Below the pieces are notes generated by a model, which saw nothing but the letters and a program-made list of their open reading frames with translations, had not been told where the DNA came from and did no database searches. The translations under genes and the position numbers were made by a program. 64,000 bases of DNA, from positions 2,170,001 through 2,234,000 of the forward strand of contig NC_088314.1 of NCBI RefSeq assembly GCF_910592395.1, read 5' to 3'. Every line of letters starts with the position of its first letter. The stretch's first letter is position 1. Shown in pieces: positions 1 through 13,800 of the stretch. The DNA is from Lineus longissimus (Eukaryota; Nemertea; Pilidiophora; Heteronemertea; Lineidae).

Positions 1-3000
1 CAGCTTGGGGGATCCATCAACAATATGGCCAGAATCTGAAGGGAGAAAGGAAGAGAAGATTTGTTTAGTAAATCGTCTCAAATTTGTTCAGAGCAACATA
101 TGCATTTCGTTCAAAAGTCAGTAGTTTAGAAGTTTCTTGAAACTGAAGGAGTTCCTATGGAGATATCTAAGAGAAGGAAATGAGACATAGATAGTTCCTG
201 ATCAGTACAGTTCACAAGTCATTTTGGTTGTCTTGAAGTTCTGAAACTTGAAGGAGTTTCGGTTGTTCAATGATTTCAAAACGGTGCCGCCAAGAGGCTT
301 TTTTACAACTGACAGAAAAGTCCACACTGCGTTTCTAGTTATTACTTGCTTAATCCAGGATGATAATGTTGGTCTTTAGCAACCATTCATGACCAGTCTA
401 CACTCTATCGACAAAATGGTCAGTCAAGTCTTGGCTTTATGAATCATGGTTGTTGCCAGCATGATTTATTGTTACCATGAGCGCCAACATGGCACTGAAC
501 GCCAATGTTCGCCTCGGCAGCCACAGGCTACCGAACGAACGGTCCACTAACTCTACCAGAAACTACCAATCAATAAACTCACTAAATGCCACTGAGGATA
601 ATATTGAAGTGTTCAAGCGAGTTGCAGAGTTGATAGGTAACATGAACTCCATGGTTGCAAATTCTAACAGTTGGAGAATTCCTTACAATTACACTGGTCT
701 CATGCCCTCTCATTTCCCGAGCCTCAGTTGACATCAAAACGAGGATGAATGAAACCAAATCGATGCACAAGTCTTAATACTATTGAATTCTATTCTACTA
801 CGGCTATCCATTAATGGAGCAGACCACATCAGCCTTCTACGCCTGGGACTGACCTTGGGAAGGCTTTCCATCAACAGGCTTGGGCCAGTGATGCCAAATG
901 CAGAGTCTGATAGTGGTAAAGAGGTTTGTTGGAATGTTTCCTCAGGCGCTGAGCATGGATTCTGCAGATTGCTGTGGGCAGGCTCAAGTGTTTCTTTAAT
1001 AACTAGCCGGCCAATGTTTTTGTAATGAATACCCTTGATGATATCTAGATTCTTTGGAAACAATGCTTTGATGTCATCACAGATATAGTAGGCCCATAGG
1101 CTACATCATATTACGATGGCTGAAATGTATCGGTTTTTCAACTCCAATGCAGAATGCTTTTAAGCAAAGGCAACAACAACAATGATCAAGTCAGAAGAGA
1201 GTTGTTTTCTCTAGCTCTTTTGCACCGCTTGCTTGAGAGCTCATACTAAAGACACCGGAATGCTTGGATCAGTCTGGAAGTGTATGTTCAGGTGTAGAAA
1301 GAACATAAGACTCAGCCATGGCATACCTTCACCAAGCTGTTCTTCATCAATCCAGCGATTTTCATTACATTATCAAGTCAGAGGTGCATATCAACGTTGA
1401 AGCAAACCTAGCTTGTTTCGTAAGAGTATACGATTGGCTAAGTTGGGCTATTTACAAGCATGAAACAGAATGTTCGAGTCCAAATACCCATTGACTACAC
1501 GGTGCCCTTAACCTCTTTTCGCAAACAAGAGATTCCTGAATCACTGATTTTCAACAAACTAGAATGCAGGCCAACCGAAGGCAAATAGATACCATAATGT
1601 TCGAAATTACACCAGTTAGAGGCATTTGCCATCAATTACAGAATATCCTCAGACTAATTACAGAAATTTTCATATAATTGTGCATAATATCGTTATTTTC
1701 GAGGATAAATGAATCAAGTGGAAATATTGTCATTTCCGCAGTAGACACCCAGATTTATAGCGGAATGGGACATGTCAGGTTACTGGTCTGATTGGTCTAA
1801 CTTTTCCTGTAACGAGGCGATACATCAGTGATTTGATAGACTGTCCGGGTAGTAGGACAGTAGCCTTGACAGAATCATCCCATTGACTGAAGTGGAGACA
1901 ACCCAAAGAAGTGCCCATTTGGTTGCCAGTTTGCCACGTGCCCAAGTTGTCCAGCTGATCCGGCCGATATCATCAAAATGGCTTCCATGAGCTTCAACCT
2001 ATCCTGACCATGGCCTTTGATGAATGAAATGACTTATCAATCATTTTCAGGTCCGTCACTTCAAAAGATGATCGATAGATGAGCATCAGCCAATCGAAAG
2101 CAATCAATAATCGTAAAAGCTAATCTAATAAACGACACAAGTTATTTTGAGATGATTTCTATTAATAAATGTCACAGCGAGACTTTCTGGATTTACGAAT
2201 GATGCAGTGGCGTAGCTCTAGACTGTCAGAGTCTCCAACAAGACTATAATGATTCGTTCTCTGCTAAGAATTAGCGACAAACTCAACAGTTGCTCCTTTG
2301 AAACATCACCAGAAAACTCTGGGATACCAAAGCAACCTGAGCAAAGTCATATCATATTTCATGCCGTTCAATTGCCTGTACACTCTTTCCACACAGCAGA
2401 TAACAGAATATCGACTTTTTTTCCAATAAATTCTGCACTAAACCTATATCAGTATATCACCTATTTCGTGGACCTGACAAGTATGAGAAAACAGCTCTTC
2501 ACACACAAAATATGTATTCATCTACATTCTATTATGTTGGAACAAAAAGACTGAGAAAAATTTGATTATTCCAAATTGATCCTGACCTATATTCGATGCC
2601 CAGACATTCAAGGCAGATAATGATAAAGTCAGTCAGTCCACACATGTGTAGGAATTCTGATGGCTCTGTAGGCATTAATGGTTGTAATCAGTGCCGAGAT
2701 ATGCCGATATCTCCAGATCACTGAGATTTATCTCCGTCCGACTCATCCCCACGACTTTTCATTTGAACTGTATTATGATGCTGATCCATGTGTCACAGCT
2801 TTGCCACAAGTCGCAGCAACAAAAATGGCTTGTTGGCGCGACACTTCGGGCAACAGTTACTCAGAACTCTGTTGGGCCGACTGCTTGAATCATCAGAGGC
2901 AAGAAGCAGATGGCAAGAACTTATGTACATGCTATGCAAAGGGAAACATGGGGAAGGGTTAAACCAGAAGGCGTCGAGATGTTCAATACCTGAACTTGCA

Positions 3001-4500
3001 TGTAGTGCACACCTACACCTTGCCCATGAGTCAAGATAAACCTGCCAACATATCAATATATCGACCACATCAACTAAAGCGTTGAAAGAACCCTTCATTC
3101 CCGCCTTCTCTATGACCCAGGAACTCATCTTCTAGCCCCAGCATGAAGGCCTGCAAATGTTTAAGTTTTATGCCTAACTAACATCAAACCAATCATTGGT
3201 GACACTATAGAGCAAGGTTATGTTGAGTGGAAGATCGTTGGCTGCATGCCACACCCCTTATACCTTAAATCAACTGAAAGTGTTCATAAGAGACCCACAA
3301 GGTTGGCATCATTCGGCACACTTCCCAACTGACAGTGCTCACTTCAGGTTGTCGGATATGCAGCTATGGTCAATCATCTGAAGTCCCTGCCTAACTGTGA
3401 AAATGGTTGTAATTCATGAAATATTCCTCACCAAAATTGGCAGCAGCAGCTACGGATACTAAATATATGATGAAGTGAGTGAACATTTCATATGCTAACT
3501 ATCAAAGTTCCACGCGTATGAAGAAAGGTGCATTCCGGAATTTGACGAAACTCAACTCAAATAACACCTCTCTCTACACTTGTGACGTCAGGAACATACT
3601 TTGGCTACCTCCAGGCTCTTGAGACATCTAAAGTATCTTTTGGCCCATGGGTTCTGACAAGACAACCCCTTGATAGGAAGAAGTGTAGGTTTTGGAAGAA
3701 GAAACTAGAGGCAAGAGAAGTTCTGCCTCGGAGAACTTCATGACCTCATAGACTGATACATGAATCGATAAGAGAGATACATTTTATCATATATCTAAGT
3801 GATAAGTTGAAACTCCACAGGTCCAGACAATTCACTTGTTTGAAAAGATAACCTCATTTTGAAATAATGCAGTTTATCAATGGACTGCTGTTGGCTGCAA
3901 AGACCTCTCAGATGAACTCGGAAGAGGAGTGTGCAGTTTGCTCTCTTCCCATGGTAATTCTCTGTGCAGTGAACCAATCAATTGCTCATTTCTCATCCTG
4001 CATCTGGTGATTGGTTCTGGTGTACCTGTTCAACCCAGGTAGACCATGGCAGTCCATGTATCAGAACGCATAAAGCAAAATATAATGCAAGTCTGGAGGA
4101 AATTAGATACACATCCAAGCCTTAGTTTATTCGATAAAGCTGCTCATGTTTCTGTGAACAGTTCATGACTTGATCATTGTCTGGCTTTGCACAATGCTTG
4201 GCCAAGACATTGGGTCAAGGGTATACTTGTGAGCCATTAAGTTATGAGTAGATTGAGCAACATTCTCTCATGATCAAGGTCAAATACTGGCGCTCAGTTG
4301 GTGCGTGCCAGGATAGGGTACTCCATAGAATATTCTCTAATTGAATCATCAAAGACTTAAGGAACACTGATGGCATCGGAAAATTACTACCTAATCTACC
4401 CTGGAGAAAACACAATCATTACAGGCTTTCAAATGTGGTTTAGCTTTTAGTCCTTCATGGCTCGCTTCACTGTGAAATGACTTGCTGAAATGTCGCTCCC
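1..4500. other. No gene recognised; intergenic or filamin intron
   Basis: I read both strands and found no open frame with recognisable protein similarity or convincing splice-site framing. The longest frames are short, overlap on opposite strands and look like chance. Because the filamin first exon at 16.6 kb points leftwards, this stretch could be inside filamin intron 1, but no second filamin exon was recognised here. One perfect TGACGTCA (CRE/ATF type) lies at 3583-3590. Confidence 0.5.
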
Positions 4501-4510
4501 ACTGGGAATA

Positions 4511-5214
4511 TTATGGGCACAGTGCATATCTTGCGCTTTGGCCAAAACAGACCCTATTACCCGTGCCTAGTTGAGTTTTGCCTATGATGTCTCTCACCCA
4601 CTTACTCATACTGAGCAAGTCCCTTTTATCCTGGGAGGGACATAAGGCCACAACCACCACACGCCATCGCCTCCTGTCTTTCGCTGCTCTTGTTACATCC
4701 GAGGACAACCCAAATCTCTTAAGCATTCTTGTTGTTGTACGTCTCCACTTGGTTTTTGGCCCATCTCTTTTCCGTATACCATACTGCGTCCATCTGAAAG
4801 CAACCCTCGGGAGGCTATTCTGGTCAGTTCTCATGACATGTCCCAACCAACCGAACCTCCTCCTCCGCATCTCGTCAGGAACACAATCAAAGTTGGCTTT
4901 CTTGTACGAAGATTGGTTGGTTAACTTGCGACGGTAGAATATCCTGTAGACCTTGCGCAAACAGAGATAACAGCCATTATGGATGGATGATAACTCTCCC
5001 ATGTTTCTTCACTGGATCTCCAACATTGAAAGCCACTTATAGAGGACGTTTTTAAAGTTGCAGTCATGCAGCTTACAATGGTCTTCAGCAATAGGGCCAC
5101 AATTGAAGACCCCACACAGCAGTTTTTGCCTTGTTGGTGTCCTTCTATGCACCACTGTCTTTGCCAAAACGGGTTTCGAAGACTGACCAAGTCATCCACT
5201 TGGTTCTCCATCAC
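4511..5214 (-). mobile_element. Decayed non-LTR retrotransposon (LINE) 3' end
   Basis: The frame at 4511-5002 on the minus strand reads like the extreme C-terminal end of a LINE ORF2 protein. It has the characteristic run RRRRFGWLGHVMRTD, then a basic segment with GPKTKWRR, then a segment with AAKDRRRWR and a final ALCPSQDKRD. In this family these residues follow the reverse transcriptase domain. Just upstream (to about 5214) similar sequence seems to continue in another frame, which implies a frameshift. No catalytic reverse-transcriptase motif (YxDD) is present, so only the 3' end was inserted or survives, the usual result of 5'-truncated target-primed insertion. It is not expected to be functional. 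The exact clade (CR1, RTE or similar) cannot be given by eye. Confidence 0.75.
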
Positions 5215-6640
5215 CTGATAGGGGAGTGGCGCTCATGCCCATATTCTTCTGGACATTAACAGTCACATTGTCTTGGAATAAGTTTGGTCAAGTGCTTTGG
5301 TCATAGAACCTGGCAAGATAGGCCTATTCCCAAATCGGTAGCCTAACTTATGTGTCTGCCCAGTAGCCCCTATTCCAACAAGTAAGTCACAGATTTCATG
5401 GCCTTTTGACCACCGACAATCTTATCAGCGACAATTTGATGTAGTATGGCCATCAAACATGGTTACCCAGCCATAAAATGTAAATGGAAGGAAATTGCTA
5501 TAATTTCAGTTAAAATTGCAGCGACAACTCGATGAATGCCTTGCGGAAGGAGAACATGTACAGAAGGCCAATTTTTCAATCACAGCGGCCTCCCCTGACC
5601 CATCATTATTGTATTGTAGTTGCATTTGAAAGGAATCGGGAATGGCAGCATCAGACCTGTTTTGCTGCTGTAACAGCAACAGCAATCTGATGAATATGGC
5701 AGTTTGCCACCCAAAAGCTTTATCTACACTCTGGTGCTATGAAGCTTGTAAAAAGCCATGGGCCATCCCAAGCTATCCCAGTCATTACCCCATTCTTACC
5801 TACTGGTCCGTGGAGGGAAATGGCCCATTTGCAACTTTCTTGGGGAGTATGTAAAATCATGCCAGGTCTTATAGGCTTAATGCATGGTGATGGGCAAAGA
5901 TCTCTGAGGGTTCCTTTTCCCACCCAAACCCCTCAGGGGACTTATTGAAGACTCATAGCAAATTATTTCAATGTAAACCACTTTCCAACACAGTTAGCAT
6001 GAAGTGAAACCCATCTGTATGAACCAGCAGAACTGGCCCAATTGTAGCCAGAACTTTTCTGATAGAGTAGTAACGTTATGACATCAATGACTTCAAAATG
6101 TCAAAATTAGCTTTCCTCATCAATTAGCTTCATTTCCAAAGTTCAAATTATGCATGCATGAATTCTGAACATTAGAATCTCAACTAAAATATTTAGTCAA
6201 GTTGAAACATGTTAACACATGTACATTTGCAATGCATGTCAGTAAGCATTCTAATGGACCCTTGACAATGGTGAAGTATTTGACGAAAGTCATTTCCAAT
6301 ATGGGTCGATAGGAACTTATCCACTTGCAGAGCCCGCCTGAATTGCTTTGAGGGGAGAGAAGGAGTCATCTTTGTATCTATGCATGATCCTGTGAACTTT
6401 TTAACCAAGTTCTTCGCCCTTCCAGGAAAGGTTTGGCCATGTTTCATCATGCCAGGGTGAAATTAGTGGTTAAAACTCTGCTTCAGGCAAAGGTTTCTGC
6501 ACTCAAGAGTTATTTCCAACGAAACCTTTTTAAGGTAAAGCAGCCATCATTTTTCAATTTGTCTTGAACAACCACTTGAGAAAAGTACTCTGGTGATTCT
6601 GTCTGGTCAGAAATGAAATGGCCAGGGCCATTGTGCTCAC
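5215..6640. other. No gene recognised
   Basis: There are only short overlapping frames on both strands (for example around 5640-5950) without recognisable similarity. The base composition is like the surrounding noncoding DNA. Confidence 0.5.
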
Positions 6641-7643
6641 CTCATGTGGAGGAAAGATGGACAAAGAGCATGGTCTTGTGTCATGTAGTGTTAGGTTTGA
6701 TGTAGGTCCAAGCAATTACAATTTCCCCAAAATGGCCAATTTACAGTACATTCGACCTCTGTGACCTTGAAAAGTAGGTCAAATCAAAGAAGACCCGGGT
6801 GACACATTGAATGGTTGTTAGAATTAGATGTACCTATGATATAAAATTGGTGCCAATCGGGCAAGTCATTACTAGGAATAATGGCATTTTGAAGAATTTA
6901 GGATTTGGCCCCCTCCCTGGAGGCCAAACGGCAAATCAGATCGCACCAAACTTCGGTACCTAAGATCACCTGACCAAGGGGTACATGTGTACTTAATTTG
7001 TGATCAATAGTCATTGCAGTTAAGAAACGTGCCATAGTTACGGCCTGACGGCGAATTTACGCCATTTGACCTCTGTGACCTTGACAAGAAGGTCAAATTA
7101 AAAACCTGTGTGACATATACTGTATGGTGGTTAGATGTACCCATGATATCAAATTGGTGGCAATCGAGCAAGAAGTTAAGGAATAATCACATTTTTAAGG
7201 TTTTTGGATTTTGCCCCCTGGTGGTCAAGTGGTGAATCATATTGGACCAAACTTCGGTCCCTGAGATCACCTGACTAAGGGGTAAATGTGTACCAAATTT
7301 GGTATCAATAGTCATTGCAGTTTAGAAACGTGCCATCGTTACATCCTAACGGCCAATTTACACCATTTGACCTCTGTGACCTTGAAAAGGAGGTCAAATC
7401 AAAAACCCGGAGGATATATGATGCACCTTTGCTAGAAGTACCTACCATATTTTTTTCAAAATTTCCCGACTACTATTAAGGGAGATATTGCATATTTTCA
7501 CTTTTAACGTTTGTCCCCCTGGTGGCCAAACCATGAATCGAATCGGACCGAAACTTGGTCTCCCAGGTGTCATTACATAAGGGTACATGTGTACCAAGTT
7601 TCAACTCAATAGCTCTAACAGTTACGAAACGTGCCCTGCTAAC

Positions 7644-7651
7644 GGACGACG

Positions 7652-7725
<74 letters not shown>

Positions 7726-7735
7726 ACGACGGACG
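7644..7735. repeat. (GAC)n trinucleotide microsatellite
   Basis: An almost pure GAC/CGA tract of about 90 bp, interrupted at both ends by GGAC variants. It lies at the end of the ~300-bp repeat block. It yields long arginine or aspartate runs in several frames; these are artefacts and not proteins. Confidence 0.95.
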
Positions 7736-7750
7736 CCACGGTATGGGATA

Positions 7751-7776
7751 AGCTCACCTCTGCTAAGAGGTGAGCT
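7751..7776. repeat. Perfect hairpin at the 3' end of the repeat
   Basis: AGCTCACCTCT and AGAGGTGAGCT form an 11-bp perfect inverted repeat around the loop GCTA, followed by AAAAAC. It sits directly after the (GAC)n tract, so it looks like the terminal structure of the repeat element, like the 3' hairpins of some rolling-circle or non-autonomous elements. That role is an inference. Confidence 0.8.
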
Positions 7777-7799
7777 AAAAACAAGTCAACTGCTTCTTG

Positions 7800-10450
7800 A
7801 CTGAAGCATGCTCCAAGCATTTTCTTCTTGCCGGGCATGAACAGTTCACGTCATCAGGGAAGCCACAAGCACCAATTTGATGGTGAGCTTATATGGCTGC
7901 CATAAACTACTACAGCTAAATACATTCCAACTTTTTAAATTAACAAATCAATGTACGATCACAGCATTAACAAGACTTAATTAAATTCTGCCCTTGGAAT
8001 TTTCACAGCTGCTGGAGACAGCAATGCATACATGATCATATCGATGAAACCATAAAGTACATTATAATGTACACATGAACATGAACACTGAATAGGTGTC
8101 CATTGATTTTGATATGTGACCATATAATGGTTACATACAGGTCAAGCCATGAATTGATTGGCATGGGTCTGTAGTATCACTTTCCTGCCCAGGGAGCAGT
8201 CATTCAAGATTGAAGGAGTGGAGACTCCACCTCTGAGCATGACTGCAATATTTCCTGGAAGGCTTTGGTTACACTTTCATTTCATTTCATTCAGAAAAGG
8301 TGTTGTGGTACTGGCCAGGTACTGGTACTTCAGCAAACGCAAGAGACCAGCTATGAACCACCTGCTCCTCACTCTCTGTCAGGATATTGACACTACAAAG
8401 AACTCAACCTCTAACCATCTTGTATAACCACATCATTTATTAATCAGATACATTGTACACATAATTACATGTCCTCGTTAAATATTGTATCATATAATGG
8501 TAAAGTGAATAGTTATGTACAGATGACAGCAGATTGAATCACAGGGCGCCAGATGACATGCAATGATAGAGTAGAGAAAGGATTGAGTTCAAGGACACTA
8601 CCATTGAAAACCAAGCTAAATGCAATAACAGATTCTCTGTCAAACTGAAGAGAATATGGGGGCCTGCTAGACACCAAAGAGATTTACACACTGTGGAACA
8701 CATTCTTAGATAAATGTCAATCCCCAACCTTTTAGAAAAGGTGACCCACAGCATACGAAGAATGTGTGGTGACCCTCTTCTTTGGACCTTCACTGCACAA
8801 GGCACATACTTTTGGAAGCTGGGCACCATGCCTTTTTGTAATCTTAGCTGCATTCCCAACTAGGATGCTCTAACAGTAACAATGCATGTACTATGTCAAG
8901 ACACTTGGTGTCTGTGGATCTGTGATCAATGATTTATAGAAGCCACCACTGTCCTTCACCCAGATCACAGGATGCTACAATCAATAGATTGCCTCTCCCA
9001 TGGTCAGCTTATGCTGTATGAATCATCCAGGCATCTGAATCATACTCAAAACCCCACTGACAGCCCATCTTAGAAAGAAATTGGTATCATTCGACCATTT
9101 AACTTCCTTTGATGGAGCCCGGATTTCAAACCACCCAAAAACATGAAACATCCCAAAACAGTTCAGACATATTTAGCATTAAATCATAATTGTTGTCAAA
9201 TTGGTAGATTCTTGTCCTAATAGTAATAAAGACATGATAGATGGGAAGTCAAAAGGTTAGGGGAAATCAGGACATGGCATAAAACAATATCAAATATTGT
9301 GGCATCATTTGTAACTATTAAAGATCATTGTTCAATCAAGAGAGGACATATTGGGACACACAAATGATGGACCATGTAGCGATTTACTGCTTCTGAACCT
9401 CATAAAGCATCATGGTTTACCAGTGGGCCTAGGGCTGGCTGGTTCATCTCTGATTCTGTTTTTCAGCAGTAGGTTGGAGGCGTTTACCTATAGATACGTT
9501 CCCAATCAAACAACCAGGATAGAGACAATTAGTTGCATTGCCTTAAGTGACTATCTGTTACTCTGATGTCAATGCTGTCACCCTTAAATTCTAGTTGGCA
9601 TTCACAGCTCAAATTACAGCGGTGTTCTATTTCACTAAAAACACTTCAAACTCCCATTAATGAATTTTCAAAATCTGCACCTGCAAATTTTCTCACAAAC
9701 GCTGAATTGTGAAAAGCATTGGTCAATATATGTTAGTATTGCATTACACTTCATACCACACAGTATGTGAATGTGAAGATCCAACACATAACACAAAAAT
9801 CTATAAATTTAGTGTGATACCTAGCATAGGTGTGAACTCTGAGCAGTTAGCATACTTAGTCGCTGTATTTGGCCATATTTGGTATTTTTGTTTTCAGATC
9901 GAACCACTTGGTTTATAATGTATGATTGTGGTAGTTTGGTGCACGAAGAGCAGGTAGCCATGACAAACATCTGTATAGTGATGTCACTGATACAAAGAGA
10001 CTGGAGTTATTCCTGATTGACGCATTTGTCCCAACTCAGGAGAGGAGCGTAAATTACCAAGAAACGTCCATTGAGGCCTCTTCCTCTCAAATGGCATCAG
10101 CGATGTATGATGACAATGAGACCCCCTTTCAAACTTCTCCGGCTTACATATAATTGATGGTGAACTGCTCTCAACAACATAGTTTTGCAGAAGAAGGGCA
10201 ATTGTAGGAACAAAAGTACATGGATAAATGATTTTGATCTCTCTGCTTTGAAATCCATGACTGGTCAAAAAGCTCTTGGTATATAAGGCCTTCCTAGACC
10301 CTCCAAGGCCATACTAAATGACAAACACAGGTTAGAACAAGCCCTCGTACTGGTACGGACCAACGGTTCCAGATTATTGCTCAAACATTGCAATTCCAAT
10401 CATCATTAGGGTCTTCTTCACCTGTATGTTTTAAAGAAGCCTTGGTATTG
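7800..10450. other. No gene recognised
   Basis: Noncoding by inspection. The longest frame (minus strand, 8539-8859) has no recognisable similarity and no splice context that joins it to a known protein. Confidence 0.5.
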
Positions 10451-10454
10451 TAGG

Positions 10455-10833
10455 GCCGTGTTGGCCTAGTTCAGAGACCGGGTCTGATGAAAAGGAAACA
10501 GAGAAAAAATACAGGAAATGCCTGTCTTTTATGGAGGTTTGATAATATTTGCTTATGATGTCATAGTATATATCTGTGTAGACCCCAAGCAATGTCTGAC
10601 TGGACATTATTGACTTAAAACAAGGTGCTCCACCAAGCTGAGGTAGAGCCGTGTTGGCCTAATTCAGAGACCTGGTCTGATGAAAAGGCAACAGAGAAAA
10701 AATAGAGGAAATGCCTGTCTTTTATGGAGGTTTGATAGTATTTGCTTATGATGTCATAGTATATATCTGTGTAGACCCCAAGCAATGTCTGACTGGCCAT
10801 TATTGACTTAAATCAAGGTGCTCCGCCAACATT
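10455..10833. repeat. 193-bp tandem duplication (2 copies)
   Basis: The unit starting GCCGTGTTGGCCTA at 10,455 is repeated at 10,648. Copies differ by only a few substitutions (for example GTTCAGAGACCGGG versus ATTCAGAGACCTGG) and both run through GGAAATGCCTGTCTTTTATGG to CAAGGTGCTCC. The low divergence implies a recent duplication. No coding content is evident. Confidence 0.9.
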
Positions 10834-10839
10834 GGCAAG

Positions 10840-13800
10840 ACACCAAACACTTTGACCAAGAGCCATGCCCTTTGTCTTTGATTATCTTTGTCAATATTTC
10901 TACAAGGTAATGGTTTGTGCAAATGTTTTGGATAAGGATTGAGTGACTTTCATAGTATAGCAGATCTTGTGGATTGATTATAAACTTTGCAGCGATTCAC
11001 AACCTCCTTTGGCATGGGAGGATGGTAACTTTGCATGATGAGATCTCAGACAATGGGGTCAATTTTGCAAGTAAATAAAGTGCAAATCTGTATCCATAAT
11101 TCATATCAAACAATCATTTCCTCATCAGATGAAAACCAACAAATGTAAAACGACATCATAATTGATAGATAATTGACGAAATCATGATTTAGGTCAGGCC
11201 AAACCGAATCAATCAGACTGACCTGCTGGCCAGACTTTATAATATATCACTGCAGGCACTCTTTAACATTATTTGTGAGTTCATCCTTCAAATTGCCAGA
11301 ATATTCTAAATGCAAATGACTCTGAGAAGTTTAGATTGATTTTTCAAATGCTCTGACGATCCTGAGTCACAAACATCAAGTATCATTCTGACCAAGCGTG
11401 GATTCCAGAGGGGGGGCCGGGTATATTCATGTTTTAGGTGACATGAAGAAGCTTTCAAACGTTAAAGGGTTAACCATGGGAATTTAATCTGCTAACCTGC
11501 TCAAAAACATCCATAAGCTCTGACAGGTGCTACACAATTTACTTAGGCCGTTCGACATGCATGGAATGCCTGCCATGGCGGATCAAAATGTTTTATCAGA
11601 AAACACCATGAATCATTTATAGAGAATTAGCAGGTTATGATTTTTCCTTGAAAGAAATTACTTATTGATTCATAAAGAGGCTGGTTACATTGACATCAGA
11701 GCAGCTTGTCTCTCCCTGTTGCAGGCGTCAAATCTAACTCAATGACAGGAGTACACTGAGCATTCCACAGCTGTAAATAGCACAAGATTTCAATCTGACC
11801 TCGCTGCTCTTTTCAACTATTCATTCAGTGTAAGTTGTGGGAGTCACCTCAGCTCACCTCGCACAAACCATGCATTTCAATAGTGGCCATTATATCCACA
11901 CAGTTTTAGTTGACATTCGGGTGTTTGAGATTTTCACCTCAGTCAGGCCACATAGAAACAAGGTCACTACAGAATAACCATTGGCAAATTGACGGACAAG
12001 TCAGGACAAAGTTTTTGACAAGTTTTCTGTGGCTTGCTAGTCAATGTAAAACCAGCATAGGCCATATTTCAGTAGTACTTGCATGCCCATCTCCGTATGG
12101 GATGATAAGAATGGTTTTACCACCCAGCTTGGAGTGGTTGTAAAGACACATCTTCAGGCCTACCAAACTTCAACAATGAAGGAATCGAATTTTATTATTT
12201 CAACGCTGTAAACAATATCATATGCAACAGCAACATATGTTTAACAAGTTGTAAACTAATATTACAAATATCAAATTATTTCGATACCCAGATCCAGGCC
12301 CACACTATCGCATACCATTCCAATAACTATTTAAATCTGGTGCCTAAAGGAAATTCCTGCATGAAAACCAGTTGAAATGTGCCACAAAAACAAGTGTATT
12401 GTGATAGTTCTCGGTCTGTTTCCCAATGGCCAGCCGCTTGTCAGGCAAGTGCTTTGATATCATTCAATGGGTTGATTTATTGCCATGTAAAATTAGCTCG
12501 TAGTTATTTCTTAATCACACACAGCAGAAGCCCCATAAAGAGCAAAAGAAAGACAATGTCACAATATCATTTGAGATTTTAAATATGTCGCCCCAATGGC
12601 TGCTGGAACAATCTGTCTTTTTATGCAGTGTACCAGCCTGCACACAATTTCTCCATAACCATATCATAACTCAGTATCATTATCAATCAAGGTATGGACA
12701 GCTACCTGCATGAGTAGACCACATTCTAAACAGGATAGGTGAAAACGTTGAACCTTGCCTAACCCCTAAAGGAAATACTTGATCTAAGGTTCAACCAAGT
12801 CACAAGGATGTGGTTTTAGATGAGTCCACTTCCAGCATTCAGACTTTCAGGAAACGGTATCATCATAATGGTCTTGATTGAACAACAGGATATGGTTAGC
12901 CCCCAGACAATCACATTCCAGGCCTATAGGCCAGGAAAATAACTTCCTAAACGCAATAGGCTAGAGTGGGCTATTTTAAATGGGGGTTGGAGGAACTGGT
13001 GACGGCATATTGGTATTCAACAGAACCTGAATACATAGACAGCCACTATGACCTGGAAAACTCATCCAGCCTGAACAGAACCTATTTTGCTTTTTAGATA
13101 AACTTTTCATAAAATCTCAAAGACAGCCATTGTCATTTTCTAGTTTACACCAGCAGGGACAGGCATCATTTCAGGGTAAATAGCCCTCTAGAAAACCAAA
13201 AGGATGGTCCGTCACAGCTGGGAGCCATTCTTTCCACTGATTCATTTCAATGGCCTGAGATTCACCTGTAAAAAAACACATTCGTCATCATTTCCAATCC
13301 TTTGATAAATCACTGAGAGGTCGGAAATCCTGCAATGCTGTTTGATGACATCGCTCATAATGATAACCAGAACAAATACGTTCAAGATATTTAATGTCAA
13401 TTCAAGTGTGTAGAGGTCAAATACATGTATTTGAAAGCAGATAATCCAGAAAAAACGTCTCTTTGTAAAGTACCAAATATGCGCCACACATATGTAATAT
13501 TTTTGGCTCAAACCAAGGACCAGCCGGCCAGCATATGGTCACAAATATCCACGGGTTTACTGCAGTCCTAATACAAATGTTGGAAATTGAACTTTAATTC
13601 ACCTCTGCTTTTTGTTTATGTGTCCAACTATAAAATGTTCAACAAGTCCAAAGAATAAGCTGTAATTTGTCCTCAAAAGCACATACATGTACAATGGAGG
13701 ATTCTTTTTTTACTTTTTATACAGTCTGCATTTTTTTTACATGACCTCACAAACTTTTAAACTCTTATGGATTGGCCCAGTAAACTTTCAGGTTTATCGA

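Larger units (their letters stand above)
6640..7795 (+). repeat. ~300-bp repeat units (about 3) ending in (GAC)n and a hairpin
   Basis: A block containing GACCTCTGTGACCTTG recurs at about 6754, 7068 and 7368 (spacing about 314 and 300 bp). Each time it is followed by a region with the words GTGACAT, ATGTACC, CCCCCTGG and GGTACATGTGTACC. The last unit runs into a long (GAC)n tract and then a perfect 11-bp stem hairpin with an A-rich end. The degenerate tandem units and fixed 3' end suggest a mobile repeat, possibly a non-autonomous element or satellite-carrying MITE, read on the plus strand. Similar GAC-tract-plus-hairpin ends are familiar from marine invertebrate genomes, but I cannot name the family. 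Confidence 0.7.

Noticed and set aside
2678-3128. Cluster of overlapping frames on both strands
   Set aside because: Possibly an old repeat, but no family motif could be identified and there are no shared copies elsewhere in the window.
7476-7838. Long poly-arginine open frames on both strands
   Set aside because: They are translations of the (GAC)n/(CGA)n microsatellite and carry no domain or conserved flank.
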